Source of the DNA: Rhodobacteraceae bacterium M382
GTDB taxonomy: Bacteria; Pseudomonadota; Alphaproteobacteria; Rhodobacterales; Rhodobacteraceae
NCBI GenBank assembly: GCA_025141015.1
Contig: CP081098.1
Coordinates: 3,106,501-3,170,500, forward strand
Reading direction: 5' to 3'
DNA length: 64,000 nt
A program made the translations under genes and the position numbers. Shown piece after piece: positions 1 through 8,903 of the stretch (the first letter of the stretch is position 1; every line of letters starts with the position of its first letter). Below the pieces are notes generated by a model. The model had not been told where the DNA came from. It did no database searches and was given only the letters and a program-made list of their open reading frames with translations.

Positions 1-215
1 AAGAGACCACGCCGCTGGGCAACCTCGAACTGGACGACAGCTTTGGTGTGGCATTGCACGCCGGGGCCGACTATCAGATCTCTGACAATGGCGCGATCCG
101 CCTGGACGTGCGCTGGATCGACATCAGTTCGGACGCGACCCTGAACGGCGCATCCATCGGCACAGCCGATATTGATCCGGTCGTTGTTGGCCTGTCCTAC
201 GTGCACCGTTTCTGA
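1..215 (+). CDS. OmpW-family outer membrane protein, 3' fragment
   Basis: The window opens inside this gene; about 70 C-terminal residues are visible, reading from base 3. The fragment has alternating beta-strand character, a GADYQISDNGAIRLDVRWID segment, and ends in YVHRF, the terminal aromatic signal recognised by the BAM machinery. The pattern of a final pair of strands separated by a short loop matches the C-terminus of OmpW family eight-stranded barrels, which form hydrophobic channels for small apolar molecules. Start and N-terminal signal peptide lie outside the window. A strong hairpin terminator follows. Family assignment rests on the C-terminus only. Confidence 0.75.
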   Translation, partial: ETTPLGNLELDDSFGVALHAGADYQISDNGAIRLDVRWIDISSDATLNGASIGTADIDPVVVGLSYVHRF

Positions 216-263
216 TCCTTTGTGATCTTTGGCGGGGCCCTACGGTCTCGCCAATTTCAAATG

Positions 264-299
264 GCCCGCCTGTCCTCCCTCGGTCAGGCGGGCTGTTTT
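264..299 (+). terminator. Rho-independent terminator after the OmpW gene
   Basis: Nine-base perfect arms (GCCCGCCTG / CAGGCGGGC) enclose a 12-base loop and are followed by TGTTTT. It lies about 50 bases after the porin stop and just before the converging ivd stop, so it mainly ends the porin transcript. Confidence 0.8.
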
Positions 300-302
300 G
301 TC

Positions 303-1463
303 TTACATCTTTGTCATCAGCTCGCGCCCGATCAGCATCCGGCGAATTTCGCTGGTACCCGCGCCGATTTCCATCAGCTTGGCATCGCGGAAAATCCGGC
401 CCACCGGGTTGTCGCTGAGATACCCAGCACCGCCAAAGGCCTGCACCGCCTGATGCGCCTGGGTCATCGCCACTTCGGAAGCATAGAGACAACATGCAGC
501 GGCGTCCTGGCGGGTCACAGTGCCCTTGTCACAGGATTTGGCGACTTCGTAGATATAGGCACGCGACGAATTCATTGCCGTGTACATGTCGGCAATCTTG
601 GCCTGCATCAGCTGAAAATTCCCGATCGGTTGGCCGAACTGTTTGCGCTCTTTCATGTAGGGCATCATTTCGTCCATACAGGCCGCGATGATCCCGGAAC
701 CGATCCCTGCCAGCACGACACGTTCATAGTCGAGCCCGGACATCAGCACCTTGACGCCTTTGCCCTCTTCGCCCAGCACGTTTTCAAACGGCACTTCGCA
801 ATCGTCAAAGATCAATTCACCGGTGTTCGACCCGCGCATGCCCAATTTGTCGAAATGCGGCGATGTCGAGAACCCTTTGAATTCTTTTTCAACGATAAAG
901 GCCGTCATCCCCTTGGATCCCGCATCCGGGTCGGTTTTGGCATACACCACCAACGTGTCGGCATCGGGACCATTGGTGATCCAGTATTTGTTCCCGTTCA
1001 GGCGATAGTGATCATTGCGTTTTTCGGCGCGCAGCGACATCGAGACAACGTCCGACCCCGCACCCGCTTCGGACATGGCCAGCGCGCCCACGTTCTCGCC
1101 GGAAATCAGACCGGGGAGGTATTTCTCTTTCTGCTCCTGCGATCCATTCAGTTTGATCTGGTTCACACATAGGTTCGAATGCGCGCCATAGCTGAGCGAC
1201 ACAGAGGCGCTGGCTCGGGCGATCTCTTCGACTGCAACGGTGTGGGCCAGATAAGACATCCCTGCACCACCAAATTCTTCGGGTACAGTGATGCCCAACA
1301 GGCCCAGCTCCCCCATCTCTTTCCACAGCTCAGCCGGGAACTCATTGGTCTGGTCAATCTCGGCGGCCAGCGGTTTGACCCGCTCCTGCGCCCAACGGTG
1401 CACCATGTCGCGCAGCGCGTTGACGTCATCCCCCAGGTCGAATTGCATCGTCTCGTTGAACAT
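303..1463 (-). CDS. ivd: Isovaleryl-CoA dehydrogenase
   Basis: FAD-dependent acyl-CoA dehydrogenase of 386 residues, normal for the family. It oxidises isovaleryl-CoA to 3-methylcrotonyl-CoA in leucine catabolism, passing electrons to ETF. The N-terminal helical domain, the middle domain with [11 protein letters not shown] (about 129-139) and WITNGP (161-166), and the C-terminal helical domain are all present. The catalytic base is the feature that separates this enzyme from other acyl-CoA dehydrogenases: the Glu sits in [10 protein letters not shown] (E247), and the position used by MCAD-type enzymes reads GAGTSEIRR without the Glu. The other liu genes (carboxylase, hydratase, lyase) are not in this window, so they may lie elsewhere. 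A palindrome just upstream may be an operator. Confidence 0.93.
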   Translation of the reverse strand: MFNETMQFDLGDDVNALRDMVHRWAQERVKPLAAEIDQTNEFPAELWKEMGELGLLGITVPEEFGGAGMSYLAHTVAVEEIARASASVSLSYGAHSNLCVNQIKLNGSQEQKEKYLPGLISGENVGALAMSEAGAGSDVVSMSLRAEKRNDHYRLNGNKYWITNGPDADTLVVYAKTDPDAGSKGMTAFIVEKEFKGFSTSPHFDKLGMRGSNTGELIFDDCEVPFENVLGEEGKGVKVLMSGLDYERVVLAGIGSGIIAACMDEMMPYMKERKQFGQPIGNFQLMQAKIADMYTAMNSSRAYIYEVAKSCDKGTVTRQDAAACCLYASEVAMTQAHQAVQAFGGAGYLSDNPVGRIFRDAKLMEIGAGTSEIRRMLIGRELMTKM

Positions 1464-1498
1464 AGCGCCCTCCTCGTGACGGTCGTCGGCAAATTATT

Positions 1499-1512
1499 TG
1501 AACACTTGTTCA
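1499..1512. promoter_or_regulatory. Palindrome upstream of ivd, candidate operator
   Basis: TGAACA-CT-TGTTCA is a perfect 6-base inverted repeat with a 2-base spacer, ending about 36 bases upstream of the ivd start codon, in the divergent region shared with the Hint gene. Its position would suit a repressor or activator of leucine catabolism. The binding protein is unknown. Confidence 0.4.
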
Positions 1513-1716
1513 TTTCATACGCAGCAGAATGATTCGCGTCAACTGTGGCAACTGTGACATCCCGGCGAATGCCGCAGCGTTTGCGCCACTTCGGGAGATT
1601 TTGGGTAAAAGCCGCGGATGATCGCCCTGACAAATCCGCCTTCGCGCCACATTCCGGCCACGCGCGCCCGCCAAATCTGCGGGCACCATTGAACAACAAA
1701 GACTTGCCTGACTGCC

Positions 1717-2793
1717 ATGCCCACAAATCTGATCGTCAACGGAACTTTCAACTCCGGCTCCACCGGCTGGAGCGGAACGGATCTGGAAACCAGTTATCGG
1801 GAATCCGCTTATCTGGGGAACGGGTCCTCCAACCGCGTGGCCGAAATGGATGGCCGGTCTGGCCAGGTCACGGTGATGGAACAGAGCTTTGCCGTGACCG
1901 GCAACGGAGAGGTCTCTGCCACCTTCAACATCGACAGCGCCCTGCGGACAGCGTCGTTGGGGCAGGCCGGACAAGAAGGCTTCACTGTTGAAATCCTAGA
2001 CAGTTCCGGCGGGATTGTCGGGTCGATGACGATCCTGCCCACGGTAAACAGTTTCTCGACTTATTCGATGGATGTGCTCTTTCCGTCATCAGGCACGTAT
2101 ACCCTGCGGATGACGGAACTGGGGCCCAATAACAGCCTGGGCGCGATCATCGACAATGTGGAACTCATGGTCTGTTTCTGCAACGGTACGATGATTTCCA
2201 CACCGGGCGGGCCGCGCCCGGTCGAAAGCCTGCGTGTCGGGGAAACGATTCTGACACAACAAGGACCGGACGTTCTGCGCTGGATCGGCAAACGTCACGT
2301 GAGCGCCACAGATCGGGCCAGCAACCCCAGTCTGCACCCGGTTCGGATCTCTGCAGGCGCTTTGGGTGCTGGCCTGCCTGCGCGCGAACTGCGTGTGTCG
2401 CGCCAGCATCGCATGCTGTGCAGCAACCGGATTGTTTCAACCATGTTCAATGAACCCTCAGTCCTGGTCGCCGCGATCCGTTTGGTGGGGTTGCCCGGCG
2501 TGTCGCTTGACGAAATCCCCAAGGCTGTCACCTATTACCACCTGGCTCTGCACCGCCACCAGGTCATCTATGCCGAAGGCGCGCCGACCGAAAGCTTCCG
2601 CATCACCCGGAACTCGCTGGCCAGCCTGTCTTCCGACGGCCGCAAAGAACTCTTTGCCCTGTTTCCCGACTTGCAAGGCCCCGCTTTCGCCCCCCTGCCG
2701 GACGCTGTGGTCATCCCGCCAAGAGCTCGCCAGAAAAGCCTGATTCGCCGCATGGCAAAGAACCGCAAGCCACTTCTTTCGATGGCGGTCTGA
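1717..2793 (+). CDS. Hint (hedgehog/intein)-domain protein with N-terminal beta-sandwich domain
   Basis: 358 residues. Residues 1-150 begin LIVNGTFNSGSTGWSG, the typical opening of a carbohydrate-binding-like jelly-roll domain, and stay beta-rich up to NVELM. A Hint domain starts at C153 (CFCNGTMISTPGG), continues through VESLRVGETILT and LRWIGKRHV, and has the second Hint block VSRQHRML. Such domains cleave the peptide bond before the first Cys; no C-terminal extein follows, so autoproteolysis rather than splicing is the likely activity. No N-terminal signal peptide is visible; related proteins are thought to leave by type I secretion. The Hint region closely resembles that of the RTX protein at 41023-43083. 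The biological role of this bacterial family is unknown. Confidence 0.85.
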   Translation: MPTNLIVNGTFNSGSTGWSGTDLETSYRESAYLGNGSSNRVAEMDGRSGQVTVMEQSFAVTGNGEVSATFNIDSALRTASLGQAGQEGFTVEILDSSGGIVGSMTILPTVNSFSTYSMDVLFPSSGTYTLRMTELGPNNSLGAIIDNVELMVCFCNGTMISTPGGPRPVESLRVGETILTQQGPDVLRWIGKRHVSATDRASNPSLHPVRISAGALGAGLPARELRVSRQHRMLCSNRIVSTMFNEPSVLVAAIRLVGLPGVSLDEIPKAVTYYHLALHRHQVIYAEGAPTESFRITRNSLASLSSDGRKELFALFPDLQGPAFAPLPDAVVIPPRARQKSLIRRMAKNRKPLLSMAV

Positions 2794-2860
2794 CCCCCTG
2801 CCCCCTGACGCTCGAACAAAACATGGGGGCTTGCGCACCCGCAGTGCGGCTTGCCGCGCT

Positions 2861-2919
2861 GCCACGCCCAACGGGCGGCGACGCCCCGCAGGGCGTCAAC
2901 GGCGGGCGGGAGCCCCCCG
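2861..2919 (+). repeat. Dispersed intergenic repeat, family A copy 1
   Basis: Contains the boundary motifs CGCCCAACGGG and GGGCGGGAGCC around a variable hairpin (GACGCCC / GGGCGTC). It lies between the converging Hint and DegT genes. Other copies are at 54684, 62963 (inverted) and 63134. Confidence 0.7.
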
Positions 2920-4113
2920 TTACCCGGCCTGAAACACCGTCGCCACTTCGGATCGGATAATCCGGGCGATTTGGGAACAATCCTCGACACTGAACGTCAG
3001 CGGCACCCGGATATCCAGAATTCCTGCCAGAACGCGGTCGCTCTTGGGCAGGCGCGGCGTCTGCGCATAGCGCCAGCTGTCATAGCGCGACGTAAAAGCC
3101 ACCGGATCCGGAGTGCCGAACCATTTCAGCTCCACTCCACGCCCACCACAGCGGCGCACGACCTCTCGAACCGCCTCTTCGGACCAGTCCAGCAACAGGA
3201 ACTGGATCGAAGACCCCACATAGGTCTCCTGCTCGGGCCGCGCGACCACGGTCAGGCCGGGGGTGTCACGCAGGCCATCTTCGATCGCGCGATACCGTTC
3301 ATTCCACCGCGCAACCTGACGGTCCAGATCCCTGAGCTGCGGGCGCAGGATCGCTGCGCGCAGGTTGTCCATCCGCCCCGAGATGTTCGGGGTGACGAAT
3401 TTGACCCGCTCGAACACCTCCGGTGCCGGGGCGGCCAGATGCCGCTCATACAGCATATAAGACCCCGACAGGATCGTCGCCCGGGCCGCAATCTCGGCAT
3501 CATCAGTGATGAACAGCCCCCCCTCGCCCGAGTTTACATGCTTGTAAGTTTGACACGAGTAACAGCCCACTGCCCCGTGACGCCCCGACAGGACCCCATT
3601 CCAGGATGCGCCCATCGTATGGGCACAATCTTCGATCACAGTGACGCCTGCCTCATCACAGATCTGCATCAGGCGGTCCATGTCACACAGATGCCCGCGC
3701 ATATGGCTCAGCAACAGCACCCTGGCCTGTCCAACCTTGGCCGCCAGATCATCCAGATCAATGGTCAGATCTTCGGTCACATCCACATAGACCGGACGCG
3801 CCCCGACCGACGCAATCGATCCTGGCACCGGTGCCAGCGTAAAGGCATTGGTCAATACCGTATCACCCGGTTCGACCCCAACAGCCCGCAGGGCCGTTGC
3901 CATCGCGTATCCGCCCGAGGCCACGGCCAGACAGTATTTTGCCCCCATCTGGGCCGCGAATTCCTGCTCCAGCAGTGCGGTTTCGCTCAGCTCGCCCTCG
4001 GCGGTGTTGTAACGGTGCAGGCGCCCGTGACGCAGAACCTGCATAGCAGCCTCGATCGCCGCGTCGGGGATCGGTTCCTGCTGGGTGAAATTGCCGGTAA
4101 ATATCTCGCTCAT
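2920..4113 (-). CDS. DegT/DnrJ/EryC1/StrS-family PLP aminotransferase
   Basis: 397 residues from the ATG chosen here; an in-frame GTG six codons upstream is possible, and neither has a strong ribosome binding site. Fold-type I PLP enzyme: IEDCAHTMGAS carries the Asp that pairs with the pyridine nitrogen (D162), and TYKHVNSGEGG carries the PLP lysine (K191). The family makes amino sugars on nucleotide-linked sugars for LPS, glycans or antibiotics; a few members are dehydratases. No sugar-nucleotide enzymes flank it, so the substrate cannot be inferred. The stop codon abuts repeat copy A1 and converges on the Hint gene. Confidence 0.85.
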   Translation of the reverse strand: MSEIFTGNFTQQEPIPDAAIEAAMQVLRHGRLHRYNTAEGELSETALLEQEFAAQMGAKYCLAVASGGYAMATALRAVGVEPGDTVLTNAFTLAPVPGSIASVGARPVYVDVTEDLTIDLDDLAAKVGQARVLLLSHMRGHLCDMDRLMQICDEAGVTVIEDCAHTMGASWNGVLSGRHGAVGCYSCQTYKHVNSGEGGLFITDDAEIAARATILSGSYMLYERHLAAPAPEVFERVKFVTPNISGRMDNLRAAILRPQLRDLDRQVARWNERYRAIEDGLRDTPGLTVVARPEQETYVGSSIQFLLLDWSEEAVREVVRRCGGRGVELKWFGTPDPVAFTSRYDSWRYAQTPRLPKSDRVLAGILDIRVPLTFSVEDCSQIARIIRSEVATVFQAG

Positions 4114-4202
4114 GTAGTGGTTTTGGGTCACTGCCCTGCGCAGGTCAAGACACAGAAATCTCTATTTCAAGAAATCAAATCGGGCAGTGCCCCCTGCTGA
4201 AT

Positions 4203-4865
4203 TCATGCAAACAGGCGATCCACGATGTCCGGCAGGTCTTCGAACTGGTGCAACAGCGCCTCGGGCTCCAACGCGGCCATATCGTCGCCTGAGGGGCCAA
4301 ATGTCACCAGAACAGACGGCACACCGGCCGCGCGTGCGGTGTTGCGGTCTGTATCGCTGTCGCCAATCAGAACACATTTGTCCGGATGTCCTCCGGCCCG
4401 GCGCGCGGCTTCGAACAAGGGTTCGGGGTTGGGTTTGCGCACCGGCAATGTATCTGCCCCGATCATCGACGCAAAGGCATCGCGCACCCCAAGGGACTGC
4501 AGCAGCTGTTCAGCCAGGGCTTCGGGTTTGTTGGTGCAGATGCCGACGCCATAACCACGGGATTTCAACGCCTCGACCGTATCCATCGCACCGGGATACA
4601 TGAACGTGTGGAGGTCTATTGCCCCGCCATACGCCTCAAGAAGCACCGGGTAATAGGCGTCAATCGTGGCCGCATCATACTGCCCGACCCGCTTCAACCC
4701 CTCTGTCAGCATCATCCGACCGCCGCGCAGCGCAATCCAGGAATCCGGCCCATGCGTCAATACATCCCCCAATCCCATTTGGCGGAAACAGGCATTTGCC
4801 GCTGCCAGCAGATCCCCGGACGTATCCGCCAATGTTCCGTCCAGATCAAAGATCACTGTTCGCAT
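4203..4865 (-). CDS. gph: Phosphoglycolate phosphatase, HAD superfamily
   Basis: 220 residues from the ATG that puts FDLDGTLADT at the N-terminus, as usual; the reading frame stays open upstream but without family sequence. HAD motifs: nucleophile DLDGT (about 6-10), motif II ICTNKP, motif III Lys in RKPNPEP, motif IV GDSDTDRNTA. It removes 2-phosphoglycolate formed from DNA 3' ends and from oxygenation side reactions, yielding glycolate; this fits with malate synthase G and a GlcG protein further along, although those are 40 kb away. It is divergent from glmU with about 130 bases between starts. Confidence 0.85.
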   Translation of the reverse strand: MRTVIFDLDGTLADTSGDLLAAANACFRQMGLGDVLTHGPDSWIALRGGRMMLTEGLKRVGQYDAATIDAYYPVLLEAYGGAIDLHTFMYPGAMDTVEALKSRGYGVGICTNKPEALAEQLLQSLGVRDAFASMIGADTLPVRKPNPEPLFEAARRAGGHPDKCVLIGDSDTDRNTARAAGVPSVLVTFGPSGDDMAALEPEALLHQFEDLPDIVDRLFA

Positions 4866-4995
4866 GTCTGCCTCCATTCGGCGCATTTCCGCCCTTTGAT
4901 GTTGCAGTCCGCAACCTTGTTTGATGCCGCCCTTGCTTGCGCCGCTGCGCCCAATGGATAAAAAGGCTGGGAGCAAAAGGCAAAGAGATTTGAAT

Positions 4996-6348
4996 ATGAG
5001 CACAGCACTGGTCATCCTGGCGGCAGGAAAAGGCACCCGGATGAATTCGGATCTGCCCAAGGTTCTTCACCCCATCGCCCAGGCGCCGATGCTGGCCCAT
5101 GCCCTGCGGGCCGGGGCTGCGCTGGACCCCGAACGCGTGGTTGTTGTCGCGGGACATGGGGCCGACGCTGTGACGCGCATGGTGAACGATCTCGACGAGA
5201 CAGTGCAGGTGGTGCTGCAGACCGAACAGCTGGGCACTGCACATGCTGTGGATCAGGCCCGCGACGCGTTGGACGGGTTTACCGGCGATATTGTGGTTCT
5301 CTATGGTGACACGCCGTTCATCAGCGCCGACACATTGGAACGTATGATCGCCGCGCGCCAAAAGGCCGAACTGGTCATTCTGGGATTCGAAGCCGCTGAT
5401 CCCGCCCGCTATGGGCGTTTGGTGATGGATGGTGACAGCCTGGAACGCATTGTCGAATTCAAGGACGCATCAGACACGGAACGGGCCATTTCCTTTTGCA
5501 ATTCAGGTCTGTTGGCCTGTGATGCTCAGGTTCTGTTCTCGCTGATTTCAAAGGTCGGAAATCAAAATGCGTCGGGTGAATATTATCTCACCGATGTGGT
5601 TGAACTGGCCCGGACGCAGGGGCGTGCCGTCACGGCAGTCGCCTGCGACGAAGCCGAAACGCTGGGTGTCAATTCACGTGCGGACCTGGCCCGCGCGGAT
5701 GCAGTGTTCCAGGCGCGCGCCCGCGCCGAGCTTCTGGATCTGGGCGTCACGCTGATGGCACCAGAAACCGTTTATCTGGCCTATGATACGGTGATTGGCC
5801 GCGATACGGTGATCGAACCCAATGTGGTCTTTGGTCCTGACGTGACGGTCGAGACCGGCACCACCATCCGCGCTTTTTCACATCTCGAAGGCTGTCACGT
5901 CAGCCGGGGGGCCGTGGTCGGCCCATACGCCCGACTGCGCCCGGGAACCGAACTGGCCGAGAATGCCAAGATCGGCAATTTCGTCGAAATCAAGAACGCC
6001 GAAATAGCGGCCGGAGCCAAGGTCAATCACCTCAGCTATATCGGTGACGCCAGTGTCGGGGCCGGTGCCAACATCGGTGCCGGTACAATCACCTGCAACT
6101 ATGATGGCGTGATGAAGCACCGCACTCAGATCGGCGCAGATACGTTTATCGGGTCCAACACCTGCCTCGTGGCCCCCGTAAAGATTGGCAACGACGCCAT
6201 GACGGCCACCGGAACCGTTGTCACCAAGGATGTCGAGGACGGCGCATTGGCGTTGGCCCGCACGCCACAGGTGAACAAACCGGGCAGCGCCAGGAAATTG
6301 ATGCAGATTCTGAAGGCCAAGAAACTGAGATTGAAAAAGGGGCAGTAA
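4996..6348 (+). CDS. glmU: Bifunctional N-acetylglucosamine-1-phosphate uridyltransferase / glucosamine-1-phosphate acetyltransferase
   Basis: 450 residues, the family length. The start is the ATG before STALVILAAGKGTRM, preceded by an AAAGAGA ribosome binding site. The N-terminal Rossmann-like uridyltransferase domain has LAAGKGTRM (about 8-16) and YGDTPF. From about residue 250 the left-handed beta-helix with hexapeptide repeats (IGRDTVIEPNVVFGPDVTVE) carries the acetyltransferase, with NHLSYIGDASVGAGANIGAG as the acetyl-CoA site region. It makes UDP-GlcNAc for peptidoglycan and lipid A. glmS follows after only 2 bases, so the two final steps of amino-sugar supply are made from one transcript. 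Confidence 0.97.
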   Translation: MSTALVILAAGKGTRMNSDLPKVLHPIAQAPMLAHALRAGAALDPERVVVVAGHGADAVTRMVNDLDETVQVVLQTEQLGTAHAVDQARDALDGFTGDIVVLYGDTPFISADTLERMIAARQKAELVILGFEAADPARYGRLVMDGDSLERIVEFKDASDTERAISFCNSGLLACDAQVLFSLISKVGNQNASGEYYLTDVVELARTQGRAVTAVACDEAETLGVNSRADLARADAVFQARARAELLDLGVTLMAPETVYLAYDTVIGRDTVIEPNVVFGPDVTVETGTTIRAFSHLEGCHVSRGAVVGPYARLRPGTELAENAKIGNFVEIKNAEIAAGAKVNHLSYIGDASVGAGANIGAGTITCNYDGVMKHRTQIGADTFIGSNTCLVAPVKIGNDAMTATGTVVTKDVEDGALALARTPQVNKPGSARKLMQILKAKKLRLKKGQ

Positions 6349-6350
6349 CC

Positions 6351-8174
6351 ATGTGTGGAATTGTCGGAATTCTGAGCAACCACGAAGCTGCGCCAACGCT
6401 TGTCGAAGCTCTCAAACGGCTGGAATACCGGGGCTATGACAGCGCCGGCATCGCGACCGTCAACAAGGGAAAGCTGGGACGTCGGCGTGCCGTGGGCAAG
6501 CTGGTCAACCTCAACGACCTGTTGGTGCATGACCCGCTGCCTGGCAAATCCGGAATTGGCCATACCCGCTGGGCCACCCATGGTGCCCCGACTGTTTCCA
6601 ATGCCCACCCGCACCGCGCGGGCTGTGTTGCCGTGGTTCACAATGGGATCATCGAGAATTATCGCGACTTGCGCGGCGAGTTGTCAGAGTGCGGGATCGA
6701 ATTCCAGACCGAAACCGACACCGAAACCGTGGCGTTGCTGACTGAACGCTATATCACCGACGGACTGGGCCCGGTCGAGGCGGCTTTCAAAGCCCTGGAC
6801 CGGCTCGAGGGTGCATTTGCGCTGGCGTTTTTGTTTGACGGTGAAGAAGACCTGATTGTCGCCGCGCGCAAAGGCTCTCCATTGGCCATCGGCCATGGAG
6901 ATGGCGAAATGTATGTGGGCAGCGATGCCATTGCGCTGGCGCCTCTGACCGATCGCATCACCTATCTGGAAGAGGGCGACCGCGCGATTGTCACCCGGAG
7001 CGGGGTCGAAATCCGGGATCAGCATGGCGCGTTGGCCAATCGTGACTTGCGCACCATCCAGATTGACACATCCCAGGTCGATAAGGGCGGGCACAAACAT
7101 TACATGGCCAAAGAGATCGCGGAACAGCCCCATGTGATCGCCGAAGCCATCCGCCATTACCTGCCGGTTGGCGATGATATGGTGCACCTGCCCGGCGACG
7201 GGATCGATTTCACCAAGGTCCAACGCCTGACCATGGTGGCCTGTGGCACCGCCTATTACGCTTGTCTCACGGCCAAATACTGGTTCGAAAAAATCGCCCG
7301 CCTGCCGGTCGAAGTCGATGTCGCAAGCGAATTCCGCTATCGCGAACCTCCGATCACAGAGGGCACCCTGGCATTGTTTGTCAGCCAATCCGGGGAAACA
7401 GCGGATACGTTGGCCGCCCTGCGATTTTGTCAGGACAAGGCCGACAAGATCGTGTCGGTTGTCAATGTGCCCGAAAGCTCGATCGCGCGCGAGAGCGACC
7501 TTGCCTTGCCCATCTATGCCGGGGTGGAAATCGGCGTTGCCTCGACCAAGGCCTTTACCTGTCAGTTGGCCGTGCTCTTGATGCTGGCACTGAAGGCGGC
7601 CAATGATCGCGGCGAAATCAGCGCCGAAGATTTGGCCGATCATGTATCCGGATTGCGCGGATTGCCGAATACACTGAATACGGCGTTGGAACAAAACGAT
7701 GCGATACAGCAAGCGGCCCAACATCTGAGTGAAGCCCGGGATGTGCTGTTTCTGGGGCGTGGCGTGATGTATCCGCTCGCCCACGAAGGCGCTCTAAAAT
7801 TGAAAGAAATCAGCTACATACACGCCGAAGCTTATGCTTCAGGTGAACTCAAACATGGTCCCATTGCCCTGATTGATCAACACATGCCGGTGGTCGTTTT
7901 GGCCCCACGTGATGCCCTGTTCGACAAGACCGTCTCCAATATGCAGGAGGTCATGGCCCGCAAAGGAAAGGTGCTGCTGGTCTCGGACAAGGACGGGTTG
8001 GACGAAGCCAGGGACGGCACCTGGATCACCATACAGATGCCGCCGATCATGGAAAACCTGACCCCGATCCTCTATTCTATTCCGGCCCAGTTGTTGGCCT
8101 ATCACACGGCGGTCGCCAAAGGCACCGATGTGGATCAACCCCGTAACCTGGCAAAATCAGTAACGGTGGAATAA
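6351..8174 (+). CDS. glmS: Glutamine-fructose-6-phosphate aminotransferase (isomerizing)
   Basis: 607 residues. The N-terminal class II glutaminase begins MCGIVGIL, so Cys2 becomes the catalytic N-terminal nucleophile after Met removal; RGYDSAGIA (27-35) and HTRWATHG are the glutamine-site motifs. Two SIS domains follow (FVSQSGETADT, and the second near FLGRGVMYPLAHEGALKLKE), ending in KSVTVE. It converts fructose-6-phosphate and glutamine into glucosamine-6-phosphate, the committed step of UDP-GlcNAc synthesis. It sits directly after glmU. The short leader leaves no room for a glmS ribozyme, and none would be expected outside Firmicutes. Confidence 0.97.
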   Translation: MCGIVGILSNHEAAPTLVEALKRLEYRGYDSAGIATVNKGKLGRRRAVGKLVNLNDLLVHDPLPGKSGIGHTRWATHGAPTVSNAHPHRAGCVAVVHNGIIENYRDLRGELSECGIEFQTETDTETVALLTERYITDGLGPVEAAFKALDRLEGAFALAFLFDGEEDLIVAARKGSPLAIGHGDGEMYVGSDAIALAPLTDRITYLEEGDRAIVTRSGVEIRDQHGALANRDLRTIQIDTSQVDKGGHKHYMAKEIAEQPHVIAEAIRHYLPVGDDMVHLPGDGIDFTKVQRLTMVACGTAYYACLTAKYWFEKIARLPVEVDVASEFRYREPPITEGTLALFVSQSGETADTLAALRFCQDKADKIVSVVNVPESSIARESDLALPIYAGVEIGVASTKAFTCQLAVLLMLALKAANDRGEISAEDLADHVSGLRGLPNTLNTALEQNDAIQQAAQHLSEARDVLFLGRGVMYPLAHEGALKLKEISYIHAEAYASGELKHGPIALIDQHMPVVVLAPRDALFDKTVSNMQEVMARKGKVLLVSDKDGLDEARDGTWITIQMPPIMENLTPILYSIPAQLLAYHTAVAKGTDVDQPRNLAKSVTVE

Positions 8175-8191
8175 CCTAAAGGAACACACGG

Positions 8192-8740
8192 ATGTCCAAA
8201 CAATTCGACCGGATTCATGACGACCACCGCAGCTTCATAGAAGCTCAGCAGATGTTCTTTTCCGGCTCGGCTGCGCCGGACGGACGGGTCAACATCTCTC
8301 CCAAAGGGATGGACAGCCTGCGGGTGATGGGGACCAATCGGATCCTCTGGCTGAATCTGACCGGGTCCGGAAATGAAACTGCTGGCCATCTGCTGGAACA
8401 CCCCCGGATGACGCTGATGTGGTGTTCTTTTACCACCCGCCCGCTGATCCTGCGCTGCTATGGCACGGCCAGAACGGTTCAGATCACGGACAGCGAGTGG
8501 GAGTCGCTGGCACAGAATTTTCCACCGCACCGCAGCGCCCGCCAGATCTATGACGTCAGCGTGGACCTGGTGCAGACGTCCTGTGGTTATGCGGTGCCCT
8601 TTATGGAGTATGTCTCGGAACGCGACACCATGCAGAAATGGGTGGATGGGAAATCCGATGACGACATCCGCTCCTATTGGGCGGACAAGAACACGCGGAC
8701 GCTGGATGGGAAATCAACCGGAGTCCCTGTTTCCGACTGA
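8192..8740 (+). CDS. Pyridoxamine 5'-phosphate oxidase-related flavin split-barrel protein
   Basis: 182 residues. The stretch FFSGSAAPDGRVNISPKGMDSLRVM is the strand-turn-strand opening of split-barrel FMN/F420-binding proteins, followed by NRILWLNLTGSGNETAGHL and HPRMTLMWCSF, the region contacting the flavin phosphate in relatives. It is probably a flavin-dependent oxidoreductase of unknown substrate, not the vitamin B6 enzyme PdxH itself. It begins 17 bases after glmS behind a TAAAGGAAC ribosome binding site and is likely co-transcribed, though a functional link to amino sugars is not evident. Confidence 0.82.
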   Translation: MSKQFDRIHDDHRSFIEAQQMFFSGSAAPDGRVNISPKGMDSLRVMGTNRILWLNLTGSGNETAGHLLEHPRMTLMWCSFTTRPLILRCYGTARTVQITDSEWESLAQNFPPHRSARQIYDVSVDLVQTSCGYAVPFMEYVSERDTMQKWVDGKSDDDIRSYWADKNTRTLDGKSTGVPVSD

Positions 8741-8903
8741 CCGGTTGACCCAGGACACTCACTCGGATTTCACCCGCTGCCCCTGCCCAGCTCCGCTGCC
8801 GAACCGCTCCTCACGGTGTTTTCACGAGATGCCGGGCCAAAAATGAGTAGCGTATTCTTGATTTAAAACCATCGACCAAAGGGATGATTCCGGCCAAATG
8901 TTA

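Noticed and set aside
222-1172. Long plus-strand open frame opposite ivd
   Set aside because: Antisense shadow of a clear acyl-CoA dehydrogenase; composition typical of reverse-complement GC-rich coding DNA.
6351-6360. glmS ribozyme
   Set aside because: Only 2 bases separate glmU and glmS, leaving no room, and the ribozyme is a Gram-positive feature.
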